In this document: piece by piece, positions 15,724 to 23,417 of the stretch
How the letters are laid out: the number at the start of each line of letters is the position of its first letter
How positions within the stretch are numbered: the stretch's first letter is position 1
Source of the DNA: Oscillospiraceae bacterium
GTDB taxonomy: Bacteria > Bacillota > Clostridia > Oscillospirales > Oscillospiraceae
Direction of reading: 5' to 3'
Length of the DNA: 33,293 nt
Assembly (NCBI GenBank): GCA_017550645.1
Contig: JAFZOI010000023.1
Span: 1-33,293, forward strand
Notes under the pieces: model-generated
Database searches by the model: none
What the model saw: the letters and a program-made list of their open reading frames with translations, nothing else
Told to the model about the DNA's origin: nothing
Program-made: the position numbers and the translations under genes

Positions 15724-16704
15724 CTATCCCCCGTACGTTTCCAATATCCCGCGGGCCATGTCCGCGGCGGCGGCGCGGACGTCGTCGGGGCCGAGGATCT
15801 CCGCCTCCGTCCCGAAGCCGAAGAGCCACGCGAAAAACCGCGGGCTCACCGCGAGCTCGATGGTGACCGTAAAGGCGTCGTCGCCGTCGGGGATGAGCAT
15901 GACGTCGGAGCCGAAGCGGTCGATGACGGCGCCGGCGAGGTGCCCGGCGAAGCGCATGCGGACGGGGCGCTCCTCGCCGGTGAACATGCCGAAGACCTTC
16001 TTCGCGTAGGCGGACATGTCGACCTTCGCGAAGGCCTCGCGCCCGTCGCGCCGGCGGTCGAGCGCGGTGATGGAGAGCATTTTGTCGACCCGGTAGTGCT
16101 TGAGGGCGGCGGCCTCCGCGTCCCACGCGAGCATATAGTAGTTCTCGTCGTCCCACATGAGGGCGAAGGGGCTGACCTCGTAGAGCTCGCCGCCGCGGCG
16201 CATGCGGCGCTGCTTGTCGATGCCGAACTCGAAGTATTCGAAGCTGATCGCGCGGTCCTGATTTATCGCGTCGGAGATGCTGTCGACGTTGTAGTAGACG
16301 CTCTCGTTCATGCTCTTGACGCGGTTGCGGACGTAGACCTGCCGCTCGAGCAGCTGCGCGTCGTAGACGCTGGCGAGCGCCTCGAGCTTCTTGATGAGCT
16401 CGAGCGTCTTTTTCTTCGTGACGAATTTGGAGGACTGGATGCTGTCCACGAGCAGCTTGAGCTCGGGCAGCTCGAAGCTCCGCTCGCCGACAAAGTAGCT
16501 GCCGCGGTTCTGCTCGACGTCGAGGCCGTACTGTCTGAGCGCCTCGAGGTCGTCGTAAAGACTCTTGCGCTCGGCCTTGATATCGTGGCGCGCGAGCTCG
16601 TCTATCATGTCGCGCATGGTGACCGGATGCCCCTCGTCGCTCCTTCGGAGCAGGAAGTCGCGGAGGATGAGCAGTTTGAGCTTCTGATTGGCGCTTCTGG
16701 CCAT
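15724..16704 (-). CDS. WYL-domain transcriptional regulator (first)
   Basis: The 326-residue protein has an N-terminal winged helix (MARSANQKLKLLILRDFLL to about residue 60, with the recognition region ERKSLYDDLEALRQYGLDV) and a WYL domain (about 140-220, SPFALMWDDENYYMLAWD). The C-terminal extension (VMLIPDGDDAFTVTIELAVS) is the WCX domain. Such proteins sense nucleic-acid or nucleotide ligands and regulate nearby genes. Being upstream of a 5'-nucleotidase makes nucleotide sensing a reasonable guess. The Sel1 gene is divergent; the shared spacer holds the TGTCCAATAA/TTATTGGACA inverted repeat. GGGAGGGG precedes the ATG. It resembles the second WYL protein at 17799 in size and architecture. 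Confidence 0.92.
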   Translation of the reverse strand: MARSANQKLKLLILRDFLLRRSDEGHPVTMRDMIDELARHDIKAERKSLYDDLEALRQYGLDVEQNRGSYFVGERSFELPELKLLVDSIQSSKFVTKKKTLELIKKLEALASVYDAQLLERQVYVRNRVKSMNESVYYNVDSISDAINQDRAISFEYFEFGIDKQRRMRRGGELYEVSPFALMWDDENYYMLAWDAEAAALKHYRVDKMLSITALDRRRDGREAFAKVDMSAYAKKVFGMFTGEERPVRMRFAGHLAGAVIDRFGSDVMLIPDGDDAFTVTIELAVSPRFFAWLFGFGTEAEILGPDDVRAAAADMARGILETYGG

Positions 16705-16750
16705 GGTTTACCCCTCCCGTGCCGTTATGATTACATGATAACACGTTTGC

Positions 16751-16837
16751 TGTCCAATAAAAAGCCCTGCGGGCGGATTTGCACGCTCGGGTGAGAAGAC
16801 GCCCCGCGCGTCGGCAGCCTGACCGGATTATTGGACA
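16751..16837. promoter_or_regulatory. Inverted repeat between the divergent WYL and Sel1 genes
   Basis: TGTCCAATAA (16751-16760) and TTATTGGACA (16828-16837) are perfect complements, one near each gene. Each contains TTGGAC facing its own gene, which could be a -35 box. A copy of TGTACG at 16841 and 16853 follows. A related string, TACAATAAAAGCG, precedes the second WYL gene. A shared operator for the WYL proteins is possible. Confidence 0.4.
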
Positions 16838-16898
16838 CCGTGTACGATAAACTGTACGCGACGGAAGAAAAAGAATACTTAAAACCGGAGGTATCGAA

Positions 16899-17702
16899 AT
16901 GATTAGATTTGATATAACGACCGCCATTCAGGACGCGCTCGCGATGCTCGACGCGGACGAGGCGCCCGAAGCCCGCGACTATCTGGGCGGACTGCTGCTC
17001 GAAGGCGGACCGGAGCCCGACCCCTACGACGTCGCGTGCGATCTGCTTGCGCTCGACCGCCCCGCGCCGCTCCCCGCGATCCTGCGCGGGCTGATCGAGG
17101 AACTCCTCGAGGTCTCGTTTTACGAGGACGGCAACGCGGACGCGATGAACGACCTCGGCACGCAGTACTACGACGGCGCGCGCGGCTTTGAGCAAAGCTA
17201 TGCCAAAGCGGTCGAATGCTATGAGCGCGCGGCGGAGAAGGGCAGCCGTCAGGCGCAGGAGAACCTCGGCTACTGCCACTACTACGGCAGGAGCGTGCCC
17301 GTCGACTATGAAAAGGCGTTCCGCTGTTTCGCGCCCGGCGCGTTCGAGGGGAACATCGTCTCGCTATATAAGATAGGCGACATGTACCGCGACGGGCTCT
17401 GCGTCGAAAAGGACCCCGCCGAGGCCTTCCGCATCTACTCCCGCTGCCTCGACACGATGACCGACGAGGCCGCGCCGAGGTGCGCGGGACCGGTATATCT
17501 GCGCGTGGGCGACGCCCTGCTGGGCGGCGACGGGACGCCGGAGGATCCGAAGGGCGCGCTCATATGCTTCCAGCGGGCGGAGACCTTCCTCTACGACATG
17601 GTCGCCGGCGGCGGCGCGTCTTATGCGGACAGCCTGCGCGCCGCGGTCGAGGGTCAGGCCAAGGCGCGCGCCAAGCTCGCCGCCGCGCTCGCCGGCCTGT
17701 GA
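16899..17702 (+). CDS. Sel1-repeat protein
   Basis: This 267-residue cytosolic protein is built of Sel1-like (TPR-type) repeats: ADAMNDLGTQYYDGARGFEQ with AKAVECYERAAEKG, QENLGYCHYYGRSVPVDYEK, SLYKIGDMYRDGLCVEKDPA and LRVGDALLGGDGTPEDPKG. Such solenoids act as protein-binding scaffolds. Residues 1-75 are an acidic helical N-terminal region with no family I recognise. There is no signal peptide, unlike exported Sel1 proteins. CGGAGG precedes the ATG. It lies between two WYL regulator genes, divergent from the first and 96 bases before the second, so it may be part of their regulatory unit. Confidence 0.88.
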   Translation: MIRFDITTAIQDALAMLDADEAPEARDYLGGLLLEGGPEPDPYDVACDLLALDRPAPLPAILRGLIEELLEVSFYEDGNADAMNDLGTQYYDGARGFEQSYAKAVECYERAAEKGSRQAQENLGYCHYYGRSVPVDYEKAFRCFAPGAFEGNIVSLYKIGDMYRDGLCVEKDPAEAFRIYSRCLDTMTDEAAPRCAGPVYLRVGDALLGGDGTPEDPKGALICFQRAETFLYDMVAGGGASYADSLRAAVEGQAKARAKLAAALAGL

Positions 17703-17738
17703 GCGGCCCCGGGCCTTCCGAGAAAAGCCGGCGCTCAC

Positions 17739-17766
17739 TTGCCATTTGCACCGTTTATGGTACAAT
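17739..17766 (+). promoter_or_regulatory. Promoter of the second WYL gene
   Basis: TTGCCA (17739-17744), 16 bases, then TACAAT (17761-17766), about 32 bases before the ATG at 17799. Confidence 0.6.
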
Positions 17767-17798
17767 AAAAGCGTAATACTGTATGCGGGAGGCCTCTT

Positions 17799-18782
17799 AT
17801 GGAAAGCTTCGAGCCGAAAAAACTGGCGCTGCTCAGGATATGGCAGATACTCAAGGAGAACAGCGACTACGATCACCCGATGACGCAGGAGGATATCGCC
17901 GCGCGCCTCGAGCGGGACTACGGCATCGTCGTCGAGCGCAAGGCGATAGGGCGCAATCTCTCCCTGCTCAAGGAGGCGGGGATCGAGATCGGCTCGCGCC
18001 GCGCGGGCAGCTATCTGGAGTGCCGCGACTTCGAGGACTCGGAGCTGCACATGCTCATCGACGGCGTGCTGAGCAGCAAGCACATCACGGCGAAGCACTC
18101 GAAGGACCTCATCGAGCGCCTCTGCGGCCTGTCCAACAAGTACTTCCGCTCGAGCGTCAAGCACATACACTCGGTAAACGACTGGAGCAAGACGGACAAT
18201 CAGGCGCTCTTTTACAATATCGAGCTCATCGACGCCGCGATAGAGAAAAAGAGACAGCTCCACTACGACTACAACAAGTACGGCGAGGACAAGAAACTGC
18301 ACAAGACGTCCCAACAGTATGTCAGCCCCTACCAGATGATACTGCACAACCAGCGCTACTACCTCATGGCGTACAGCGAATACTGGGGCAACGTGGTCTT
18401 CCACAGGCTCGACCGCATCACGAACATGACCGTCACGGACAAAAAGGCGACGCCGATATCGAAGGTCCCGGGCTACGAGAAGGGGATAAGCTACAAGGAT
18501 CTCTCGTCGACCATGCCGTATATGTACGTGGACAAGCCCGAGCCCGTCGAGTTCACGGCGGACGCGGGCATAATCGACCAGATAATCGACTGGTTCGGGA
18601 CGGACGTCCGCATCATGAAGATGGACGACGAAAGCCGCGTCCGCGTCTCGCTCCGCGCGAGCCCGAACGCCATGGAGTACTGGGCGCTGCAGTACCTGAA
18701 CTTCGTCGAGGTGACCTCCCCGCCGCATTTGCGGGAGAGGATAAAGAAGGCGCTGAACGAGGGGATGGAGAAGTATAGATAA
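17799..18782 (+). CDS. WYL-domain transcriptional regulator (second)
   Basis: The 327-residue protein has a winged-helix N-terminus (MTQEDIAARLERDYGIVVERKAIGRNLSLLKEAGIEI) and a WYL domain (about 150-220, SPYQMILHNQRYYLMAYSEY), then a WCX region. It is a paralogue in architecture of the regulator at 15724, though sequence identity looks modest. An excellent GGGAGG ribosome binding site fixes the start. The promoter string TACAATAAAAGCG resembles the TCCAATAAAAAGC near the first WYL gene. The target and ligand are unknown. Confidence 0.92.
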   Translation: MESFEPKKLALLRIWQILKENSDYDHPMTQEDIAARLERDYGIVVERKAIGRNLSLLKEAGIEIGSRRAGSYLECRDFEDSELHMLIDGVLSSKHITAKHSKDLIERLCGLSNKYFRSSVKHIHSVNDWSKTDNQALFYNIELIDAAIEKKRQLHYDYNKYGEDKKLHKTSQQYVSPYQMILHNQRYYLMAYSEYWGNVVFHRLDRITNMTVTDKKATPISKVPGYEKGISYKDLSSTMPYMYVDKPEPVEFTADAGIIDQIIDWFGTDVRIMKMDDESRVRVSLRASPNAMEYWALQYLNFVEVTSPPHLRERIKKALNEGMEKYR

Positions 18783-18871
18783 CGGCGACTCCCAACTCCA
18801 AAGAAATATGACGAACCCGGGCGTATGGCGGGTAAAATGATTGAAATTGACAATAAAAAGGAGCAAAAGAG

Positions 18872-19819
18872 ATGTCTTTTTATCGTGAGTGCGCTGAGAA
18901 ATGCAGCAAAAGAAACGAAAAAACCGTTAAGGAGTTATATCATCTTGACGAGTTGTTGATGTATGAGTTTGAGAAACATCTAATAACATGGCAAGATGCC
19001 GATAGCCCGTTGAACAGTTTAGAAAGATATGTGCAAGAACATATGCCGGACCCCGATACTTTAGCGGAGGATCTGAAAGGTCAGCAACCGAGATCCGGTT
19101 ACAACAGTTGGCCTTTCGGCTTGCCTGATACAAAGGTGCTTCCTCGATTCTTGGCCGTCTGTAATGGCAAATGCAAGCTGGAAGAGGCTATGAAAGAGAC
19201 CGATCGCCAGTGCGTAAGTATGGCCATAGAGCTAGAAAGAGATGAGCCAAAAACGGTGTTTTTCATAACTGACAAGTGGGATCCCAAGGTATTCAAAAAA
19301 TATGAAGGAAGATTTCTGCTGTTTGCTTTGATAGAAAAGATATGGTTTGCGTTCATACTAGTGGATGATTATGGATTCACGCAGATACCTTTTCTTCCAA
19401 ACAATAGAAACACAGAGATAGAAGTACCTGCGGATCTAAACAGATTGTACCGCCTTCTCGGTAATAAAGAAATCAGCTATGTCAAATACAACGGATGGGG
19501 CTGCGAAGAGAAATATCATTTCGTAGCGGGGACGCTCAAGTGGCGGTGTGATATACCCGGAAAAGAATGCGGCGGGGATATCCGCAGAGAAGACATGGAC
19601 ACGTTCCTTAAAGATACGGCGTTTATGGCGGTGCCTAGTGGTCACGACTTATATGATTTCATGCGTTACGGAGTAGACAACCCGCATCGAAAACTAAAGG
19701 TATTCAGCAAGTACGCCATGTGGAACGTGCCGGACGAGGATCGGCGGACGGGCATGGACGTCAGGCTGGAGCGCGCGGCAGAAAAACTCGTCGGGGCCTG
19801 CCTGAAGAACGCGCCTTGA
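18872..19819 (+). CDS. Orphan protein with mosaic base composition
   Basis: I do not recognise this 315-residue protein. It is soluble and charged, with a central hydrophobic strand pair (FLLFALIEKIWFAFILVDDY) and scattered cysteines (WGCEEKYHFVAG...WRCDIPGKECGGDI) that could bind metal. The first ~830 bases are AT-rich with non-host codon choice; the last ~110 bases, from about 19705, switch to the GC-rich host style (RRTGMDVRLERAAEKL). This may reflect recombination or fusion with a resident gene end. AAAGGAG precedes the ATG. A strong terminator follows. Confidence 0.8.
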   Translation: MSFYRECAEKCSKRNEKTVKELYHLDELLMYEFEKHLITWQDADSPLNSLERYVQEHMPDPDTLAEDLKGQQPRSGYNSWPFGLPDTKVLPRFLAVCNGKCKLEEAMKETDRQCVSMAIELERDEPKTVFFITDKWDPKVFKKYEGRFLLFALIEKIWFAFILVDDYGFTQIPFLPNNRNTEIEVPADLNRLYRLLGNKEISYVKYNGWGCEEKYHFVAGTLKWRCDIPGKECGGDIRREDMDTFLKDTAFMAVPSGHDLYDFMRYGVDNPHRKLKVFSKYAMWNVPDEDRRTGMDVRLERAAEKLVGACLKNAP

Positions 19820-19848
19820 CAAGCCGCGGACGGATCGTCGAATACAAT

Positions 19849-19877
19849 GGGCTCGGGTCGTTCCGAGCCCCTTTTTT
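19849..19877 (+). terminator. Rho-independent terminator
   Basis: GGGCTCGG / CCGAGCCC stem followed by CTTTTTTAA, 30 bases after the stop at 19819. Confidence 0.9.
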
Positions 19878-19913
19878 AATGCCCCGTTTTTGGTGCGATT
19901 CGGTTTGTAGAAT

Positions 19914-20195
19914 ATGAATAAGCAAAAAAGAAAGGAGCTTTTCCGGATCGAATATGAAGGAGATGTGATCCGAGATGATCCAAACCTATCTGATGAGCAT
20001 CTTCTGGATAAAGAAAAACGTGTCGTCAGCATGGAACGGCAGAAGATTCGTAAACGCCGCTTACTTAACGGTTTATCTCAGAGCGGCTACAAACCGTCCA
20101 TAGGACGCGGCTTGAAATGGGATGAGGAGCTCGACGAGTATATTTATACCGATCGCGTAAGACGGCAAAAAACAGTAAATGTCAAAAGGGGCTGA
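19914..20195 (+). CDS. Small basic hypothetical protein
   Basis: The 93-residue frame encodes a very basic protein (KRKELFRIEYEGD, ERQKIRKRRLLNGL, RRQKTVNVKRG) with no domain I recognise. It has no signal peptide or membrane segment. The ribosome binding site is weak, and the ATG follows directly after a terminator, so expression is uncertain. The gene is AT-richer than the host and sits in a stretch of orphan genes (18872-20590). It could be a nucleic-acid binding protein or a decayed mobile-element gene. Confidence 0.5.
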   Translation: MNKQKRKELFRIEYEGDVIRDDPNLSDEHLLDKEKRVVSMERQKIRKRRLLNGLSQSGYKPSIGRGLKWDEELDEYIYTDRVRRQKTVNVKRG

Positions 20196-20314
20196 AAAAG
20201 ATTTCAGAGCGTACCGTCAGACATCTCCCATTTGAGGCGTTGCCGCCAAAAGGAAACCATTATAGAAAAGTATTTGATTACTGGTGGATATGGATTTGAT
20301 GAAAGGATCGTATT

Positions 20315-20590
20315 ATGAACGACAGGGAATGGGCAGATTTCTTAAAGACACACGGTAAAGAAGAATGGGAACGCGAGGCTGCCAAGACGGTGTGCACGAT
20401 GTGCGGCAAGCCGTTTTCTTCATGGGATATGAACCTCGGTAATAACCGATATGACATCTTTGTAGGATATCCTTCAAGGCACGACCTTGAAAGGATCCAA
20501 ATAAAGCTCTGTGCAGATTGCTTTGACAAGGTCCTGGACACGATCATTTCCATGTGCAAGACGAATCCTGTCGTAGATGATGGCCTGTAA
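20315..20590 (+). CDS. Small zinc-ribbon hypothetical protein
   Basis: The 91-residue protein has two CxxC pairs, CTMC (27-30) and CADC (66-69), about 35 residues apart, typical of a zinc ribbon. The order CxxCGKxF...WD...YDIF...LxLCxxCFD resembles small clostridial proteins often found in prophages and conjugative elements. The function is unknown. GAAAGGA precedes the ATG. The spacer 20196-20314 shows nothing else. Confidence 0.75.
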   Translation: MNDREWADFLKTHGKEEWEREAAKTVCTMCGKPFSSWDMNLGNNRYDIFVGYPSRHDLERIQIKLCADCFDKVLDTIISMCKTNPVVDDGL

Positions 20591-20647
20591 GCAGTCAAGA
20601 AAAAAATACATGGTTTCGACGCAAAAAGGACGCAAAGAGGAAAAGAT

Positions 20648-20698
20648 ATGAATTCAGATGATTCGGAACGGCCGACTGAACGGACGGGATGCGGATGA
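20648..20698 (+). CDS. Possible 16-residue leader peptide
   Basis: An ATG behind a strong GAGGAAAAG ribosome binding site opens a 16-codon frame (MNSDDSERPTERTGCG) whose stop touches the first base of a terminator hairpin. The arrangement is that of an attenuator leader, but the codons are not enriched for one amino acid. It may equally be a chance frame. Confidence 0.3.
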   Translation: MNSDDSERPTERTGCG

Positions 20699-20736
20699 AG
20701 CGGCGCACATCGATGGTGCGCCGCTTGTCGTTTTAT
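20697..20736 (+). terminator. Hairpin terminator or attenuator
   Basis: AAGCGGCGCAC / GTGCGCCGCTT, an 11-bp stem with an ATCGATG loop, followed by GTCGTTTTA. It lies between the zinc-ribbon gene and the five-gene protease cluster. A second strong hairpin (CCCCGCG...CGCGGGG, about 20745-20782) follows before the next ribosome binding site. Confidence 0.65.
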
Positions 20737-20811
20737 AAGGCGCGCCCCGCGTCGCGTACCCGAAAGGGTACGCTGCGCGGGGTATCGTCATATCCGGAGG
20801 GAGGTGAGAGC

Positions 20812-21438
20812 GTGCTCACGGTGAAAAAACTGCGCCTGCGCGGCGCGTCCGGCGATGCGGAGTTTTCGTACGGCGGCGCCGTCGTTTATCCGAAGACCCG
20901 CGCGGAGGCCGCGGCGCTGTCTGCGCTGTTCGGCTGCGGGGGCGCCGCGGGGGTCTCTGCGAGCGCGGAGCTCGCGGACGGGACGCCCCTTTCGGAGCTT
21001 TTCGCCCCTGCGTCCATGAACGCCGAGGAGCGTTTCCTCTCCGTATACAGGTCCGGCGCGGGATACGCCGCGCGGCTCGCCGGGTACGCCGACCCCGCGC
21101 GCTTCTTCCCGAAAAAGAACTTCGCCGCGCTGACGGACGGCGCGGGAGGGACGGCGGTCTTCCGCCGCCTGCTCAGGGAACGGCTGCGGCGCTTCGCCCC
21201 GGACGAGGGACCTGAAAAGGAGCTGCTCTGCTTTTTCGAGCTCAACTCGCTCTGGCGCGACGTCGAGGCGGTGCGGGACATGCACCGCGTTTTCCCGCCG
21301 CTTCTGCTGTTCGATCCGCCGCCCGGAGCGCGATTTGAGGAGGCCGCGGAGGCTCTCGACCGACAAATTTTCATTTTGGGCCCGAATTATTTGATTTTTG
21401 GAGATCAGGCGTGTTACTATAAGCGCCCGCGCAGATGA
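20812..21438 (+). CDS. Hypothetical protein, first gene of the protease cluster
   Basis: The 208-residue protein is unrecognised. It is soluble, GC-rich in codon use, and has an arginine-rich middle (FRRLLRERLRRFAPDEGPEK). The start is taken as GTG at 20812, because GGAGGGAGGTGAGAG lies just before it; an open frame from 20689 has no such site and crosses two hairpins. The last ~25 codons are AT-rich and contain a possible promoter (TTGATT, 18 bases, TACTAT) for the downstream AAA+ protease gene. A functional link to that protease is inferred only from position. Confidence 0.65.
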   Translation: MLTVKKLRLRGASGDAEFSYGGAVVYPKTRAEAAALSALFGCGGAAGVSASAELADGTPLSELFAPASMNAEERFLSVYRSGAGYAARLAGYADPARFFPKKNFAALTDGAGGTAVFRRLLRERLRRFAPDEGPEKELLCFFELNSLWRDVEAVRDMHRVFPPLLLFDPPPGARFEEAAEALDRQIFILGPNYLIFGDQACYYKRPRR

Positions 21439-21498
21439 AAGGCCTGCGCGGCTCTTACGGACATACCCTTCCGGGACGCCGGAGGGGAGATAAACAAA

Positions 21499-21581
21499 GC
21501 GGTCCACAGCCGGGACCGCGTCTGAAAGCGAAAAAGTCATGTACCGAAAAAAGGACGCTGCATATCGTATTATGACAGCGT
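21499..21581 (+). promoter_or_regulatory. Structured leader of the AAA+ protease gene
   Basis: The 176-base gap before the protease holds GCGGTCC/GGACCGC (21499-21519) and ACGCTG/CAGCGT (21555-21581) hairpins, plus a TCCGG-GACG-CCGGA stem just upstream. They do not match a riboswitch class I know. Confidence 0.35.
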
Positions 21582-21614
21582 GAAACAAATCGAAAAAACA
21601 TGGAGGAAAGTTAA

Positions 21615-22892
21615 ATGAACGCTTTCGACAAAGTAATAGGCTACGACAACATCAAGAAGGAGCTGCTCCGCGTCTGCGATATGATCCGCGACGGCGAGAG
21701 GTACAGGGAGCTCGGCGCGAAGCTCCCGCAGGGCGTCCTGCTCTACGGGGACCCGGGCATGGGCAAGTCGCTGATGGCGAAGTGCTTCATCGAGGAGAGC
21801 GGCCTTCCCGCCTTCACGCTCAGGAAGACCAGCGGCGGCGACGGCTTCGTCGCGAAGATCTCGGAGACCTTCGCCGAGGCGAAGAAGCACGCTCCGTCCG
21901 TCGTCTTCCTCGACGACATGGACAAGTTCGCCAACGAGGACGACGACCACGCCGACGCGGAGGAGTACGTCGCGGTGCAGGCGGGCATAGACGACGTGAA
22001 GGACTGCGGCGTGTTCGTAATCGCGACCGTGAACGAGATACGCAAGCTGCCGCGCTCGCTCAAGCGATCCGGCCGCTTCGACCGCCAGATCGAGTTCGAA
22101 GTCCCGACCGAGGGGGACGCGCGGAGAATAATCTCCCACTTCCTGTCGCTCAAGAAGGTCTCCCCGGACGTCGACCTTGAGGACCTCAACAGGATGTTCA
22201 GCTATAATTCGTGCGCCGAGCTCGAGACCATCATAAACGAAGCCGCCGTCAGCGCAGGCTACGCCGGCAAGGACTGCATCGGCATGGAGGACCTCGTCGA
22301 GTCGGTGCTGAACATGCAGTACGGCGCGACCGACGAATGCCTCAAGTGCAGCGACGACCGCAGAAGGAGGACCGCGATGCACGAGGCGGGCCACGTCGTC
22401 GCGCTCGAGGCGCTCGTCCCGGACAGCGTCGGGCTCGCCTCCATCCGCACCAGCGGCGGCGACGCCGGCAACGGCTTCGTTCACCGCTGCAAGCCCATCG
22501 ACAGGAGGCCGCACGAGGTACTTGTACATCTCGCCGGCAAGGCCGCCGTCGAGCTCTACTACGCGGATACCGTCGCGAGCGGCTGCCAGTCGGATATCAC
22601 GCACGCGTACCAGTATCTCAGGAGGGGGATAGCCGAGAACGCGACGCTCGGCTTCGGACTGACGGACGTCTCCGGGCGGCAGTACGCAGAGTCCGAGAGC
22701 ATGATCGCGCGCAGCGAGGCCGCGACACAGGCCGAGCTCGAGAGATATATGCTGATGAGCCGCAACATCCTCATACAGAACAGAAAACTACTCGAGGAGA
22801 CCGCCGCGCTGCTCGAAACCAAGGAGACGCTCCTCTATTCCGATATCTGCGAGCTCAAGCGCAGGTTCCCGGTCGTTCCGGCGGCGGTCTGA
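21615..22892 (+). CDS. Soluble FtsH-like AAA+ zinc protease
   Basis: This 425-residue protein has the FtsH order of domains without any membrane anchor or periplasmic domain. AAA+ module: Walker A GDPGMGKS (45-52), pore loop GFVAK near 77-81, Walker B VVFLDD (96-101, Asp-Asp instead of Asp-Glu), sensor Asn140, and RSGRFDR (151-157), which matches the SRH arginine fingers. Peptidase M41 module: HEAGH at 256-260 with catalytic Glu257, and Asp327 in GCQSDITHA as third zinc ligand. Genuine FtsH is about 600 or more residues with two transmembrane helices, so this is a distinct soluble relative. GGAGGAAAG precedes the ATG. The next gene encodes a small membrane protein that might supply a membrane tether. 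It should unfold and degrade selected cytosolic proteins. Confidence 0.9.
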   Translation: MNAFDKVIGYDNIKKELLRVCDMIRDGERYRELGAKLPQGVLLYGDPGMGKSLMAKCFIEESGLPAFTLRKTSGGDGFVAKISETFAEAKKHAPSVVFLDDMDKFANEDDDHADAEEYVAVQAGIDDVKDCGVFVIATVNEIRKLPRSLKRSGRFDRQIEFEVPTEGDARRIISHFLSLKKVSPDVDLEDLNRMFSYNSCAELETIINEAAVSAGYAGKDCIGMEDLVESVLNMQYGATDECLKCSDDRRRRTAMHEAGHVVALEALVPDSVGLASIRTSGGDAGNGFVHRCKPIDRRPHEVLVHLAGKAAVELYYADTVASGCQSDITHAYQYLRRGIAENATLGFGLTDVSGRQYAESESMIARSEAATQAELERYMLMSRNILIQNRKLLEETAALLETKETLLYSDICELKRRFPVVPAAV

Positions 22893-22926
22893 CCCCGCCG
22901 GAGACGATCGTAAAAGGAGAGACGGA

Positions 22927-23322
22927 ATGCAGATACCTCTGACGCTGCCGGAGCTCCCGGAAGGACTGAGGGCGCTTGCGTCCGTTATATACGGAACGTT
23001 CAGGATGCTCGCCGGCGGCGTCGTGCCGCAGGCTGCGGCGTGGATGCTGAGCCGGGAATGGGGAGCATACGCGTTCGCGCTGACGGTCGCGGTCGCGGAT
23101 GCGGCAGTGCTGCTGACGCTCAAAGGGAAACCGCTGCTGCGCGACACGGCCGTGTTTCTGCTTTCGGCGGCGGAGACCGCGCTGCTCACGGAGCTCATGA
23201 CCTGGGAGTGGGGGTCGGGCGCCGGTCCCGCCATCCTGCCGGCGGCGCTGGTCCTCGCGGCGGCGCTGACGGCGATGAAGGCTGCCGATCTGCTGAAAGG
23301 AGAAAGACCCGCGGGCAGATGA
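22927..23322 (+). CDS. Small membrane protein
   Basis: The 131-residue protein has three or four hydrophobic segments (about 15-38, 46-66, 72-92 and 97-115, e.g. YAFALTVAVADAAVLLTL and AILPAALVLAAALTAMKAAD) and a short charged C-terminal tail. It belongs to no family I recognise. It starts 34 bases after the protease stop behind AAAGGAG, so it is very probably co-transcribed. It could be a membrane partner for the anchorless protease; that is inference. Confidence 0.75.
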   Translation: MQIPLTLPELPEGLRALASVIYGTFRMLAGGVVPQAAAWMLSREWGAYAFALTVAVADAAVLLTLKGKPLLRDTAVFLLSAAETALLTELMTWEWGSGAGPAILPAALVLAAALTAMKAADLLKGERPAGR

Positions 23323-23343
23323 GGCGGGCAAATACGAAGCAGA

Positions 23344-23375
23344 CGGCCAACGTACCGTTTTCGGTACGTTGGCCG
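23344..23375 (+). other. Perfect 14-bp intergenic hairpin
   Basis: CGGCCAACGTACCG-TTTT-CGGTACGTTGGCCG. No U-tract follows, so it is not a classic terminator. It sits 40 bases before the next ATG in the same operon and may be a processing or mRNA-stability element. Confidence 0.6.
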
Positions 23376-23417
23376 CCGTATGCTCTTATCGAAACAAATG
23401 ATATGGAGGATATATAA

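Noticed and set aside
15671..16927. Upstream 419 codons of the 5'-nucleotidase frame
   Set aside because: This part lies in a different frame of the WYL gene on the same strand and is arginine-rich nonsense. A GTG at 15670 with a good ribosome binding site gives the normal family N-terminus.
17364..18866. A 500-codon minus-strand frame over the second WYL gene
   Set aside because: It is a shadow of the WYL gene: no recognisable domain, Val/Ala/Asp/Arg-rich, and opposite to a clear gene with promoter and ribosome binding site.
19816..19848. TTGACA and TACAAT before the gene at 19914
   Set aside because: The boxes are good, but the spacer is 21 bases and a terminator stem starts directly at the -10 box, so it is unlikely to drive the next gene.
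20689..20811. Longer N-terminus for the gene at 20812
   Set aside because: It crosses a terminator and a second strong hairpin and lacks a ribosome binding site, whereas the GTG at 20812 has an excellent one.
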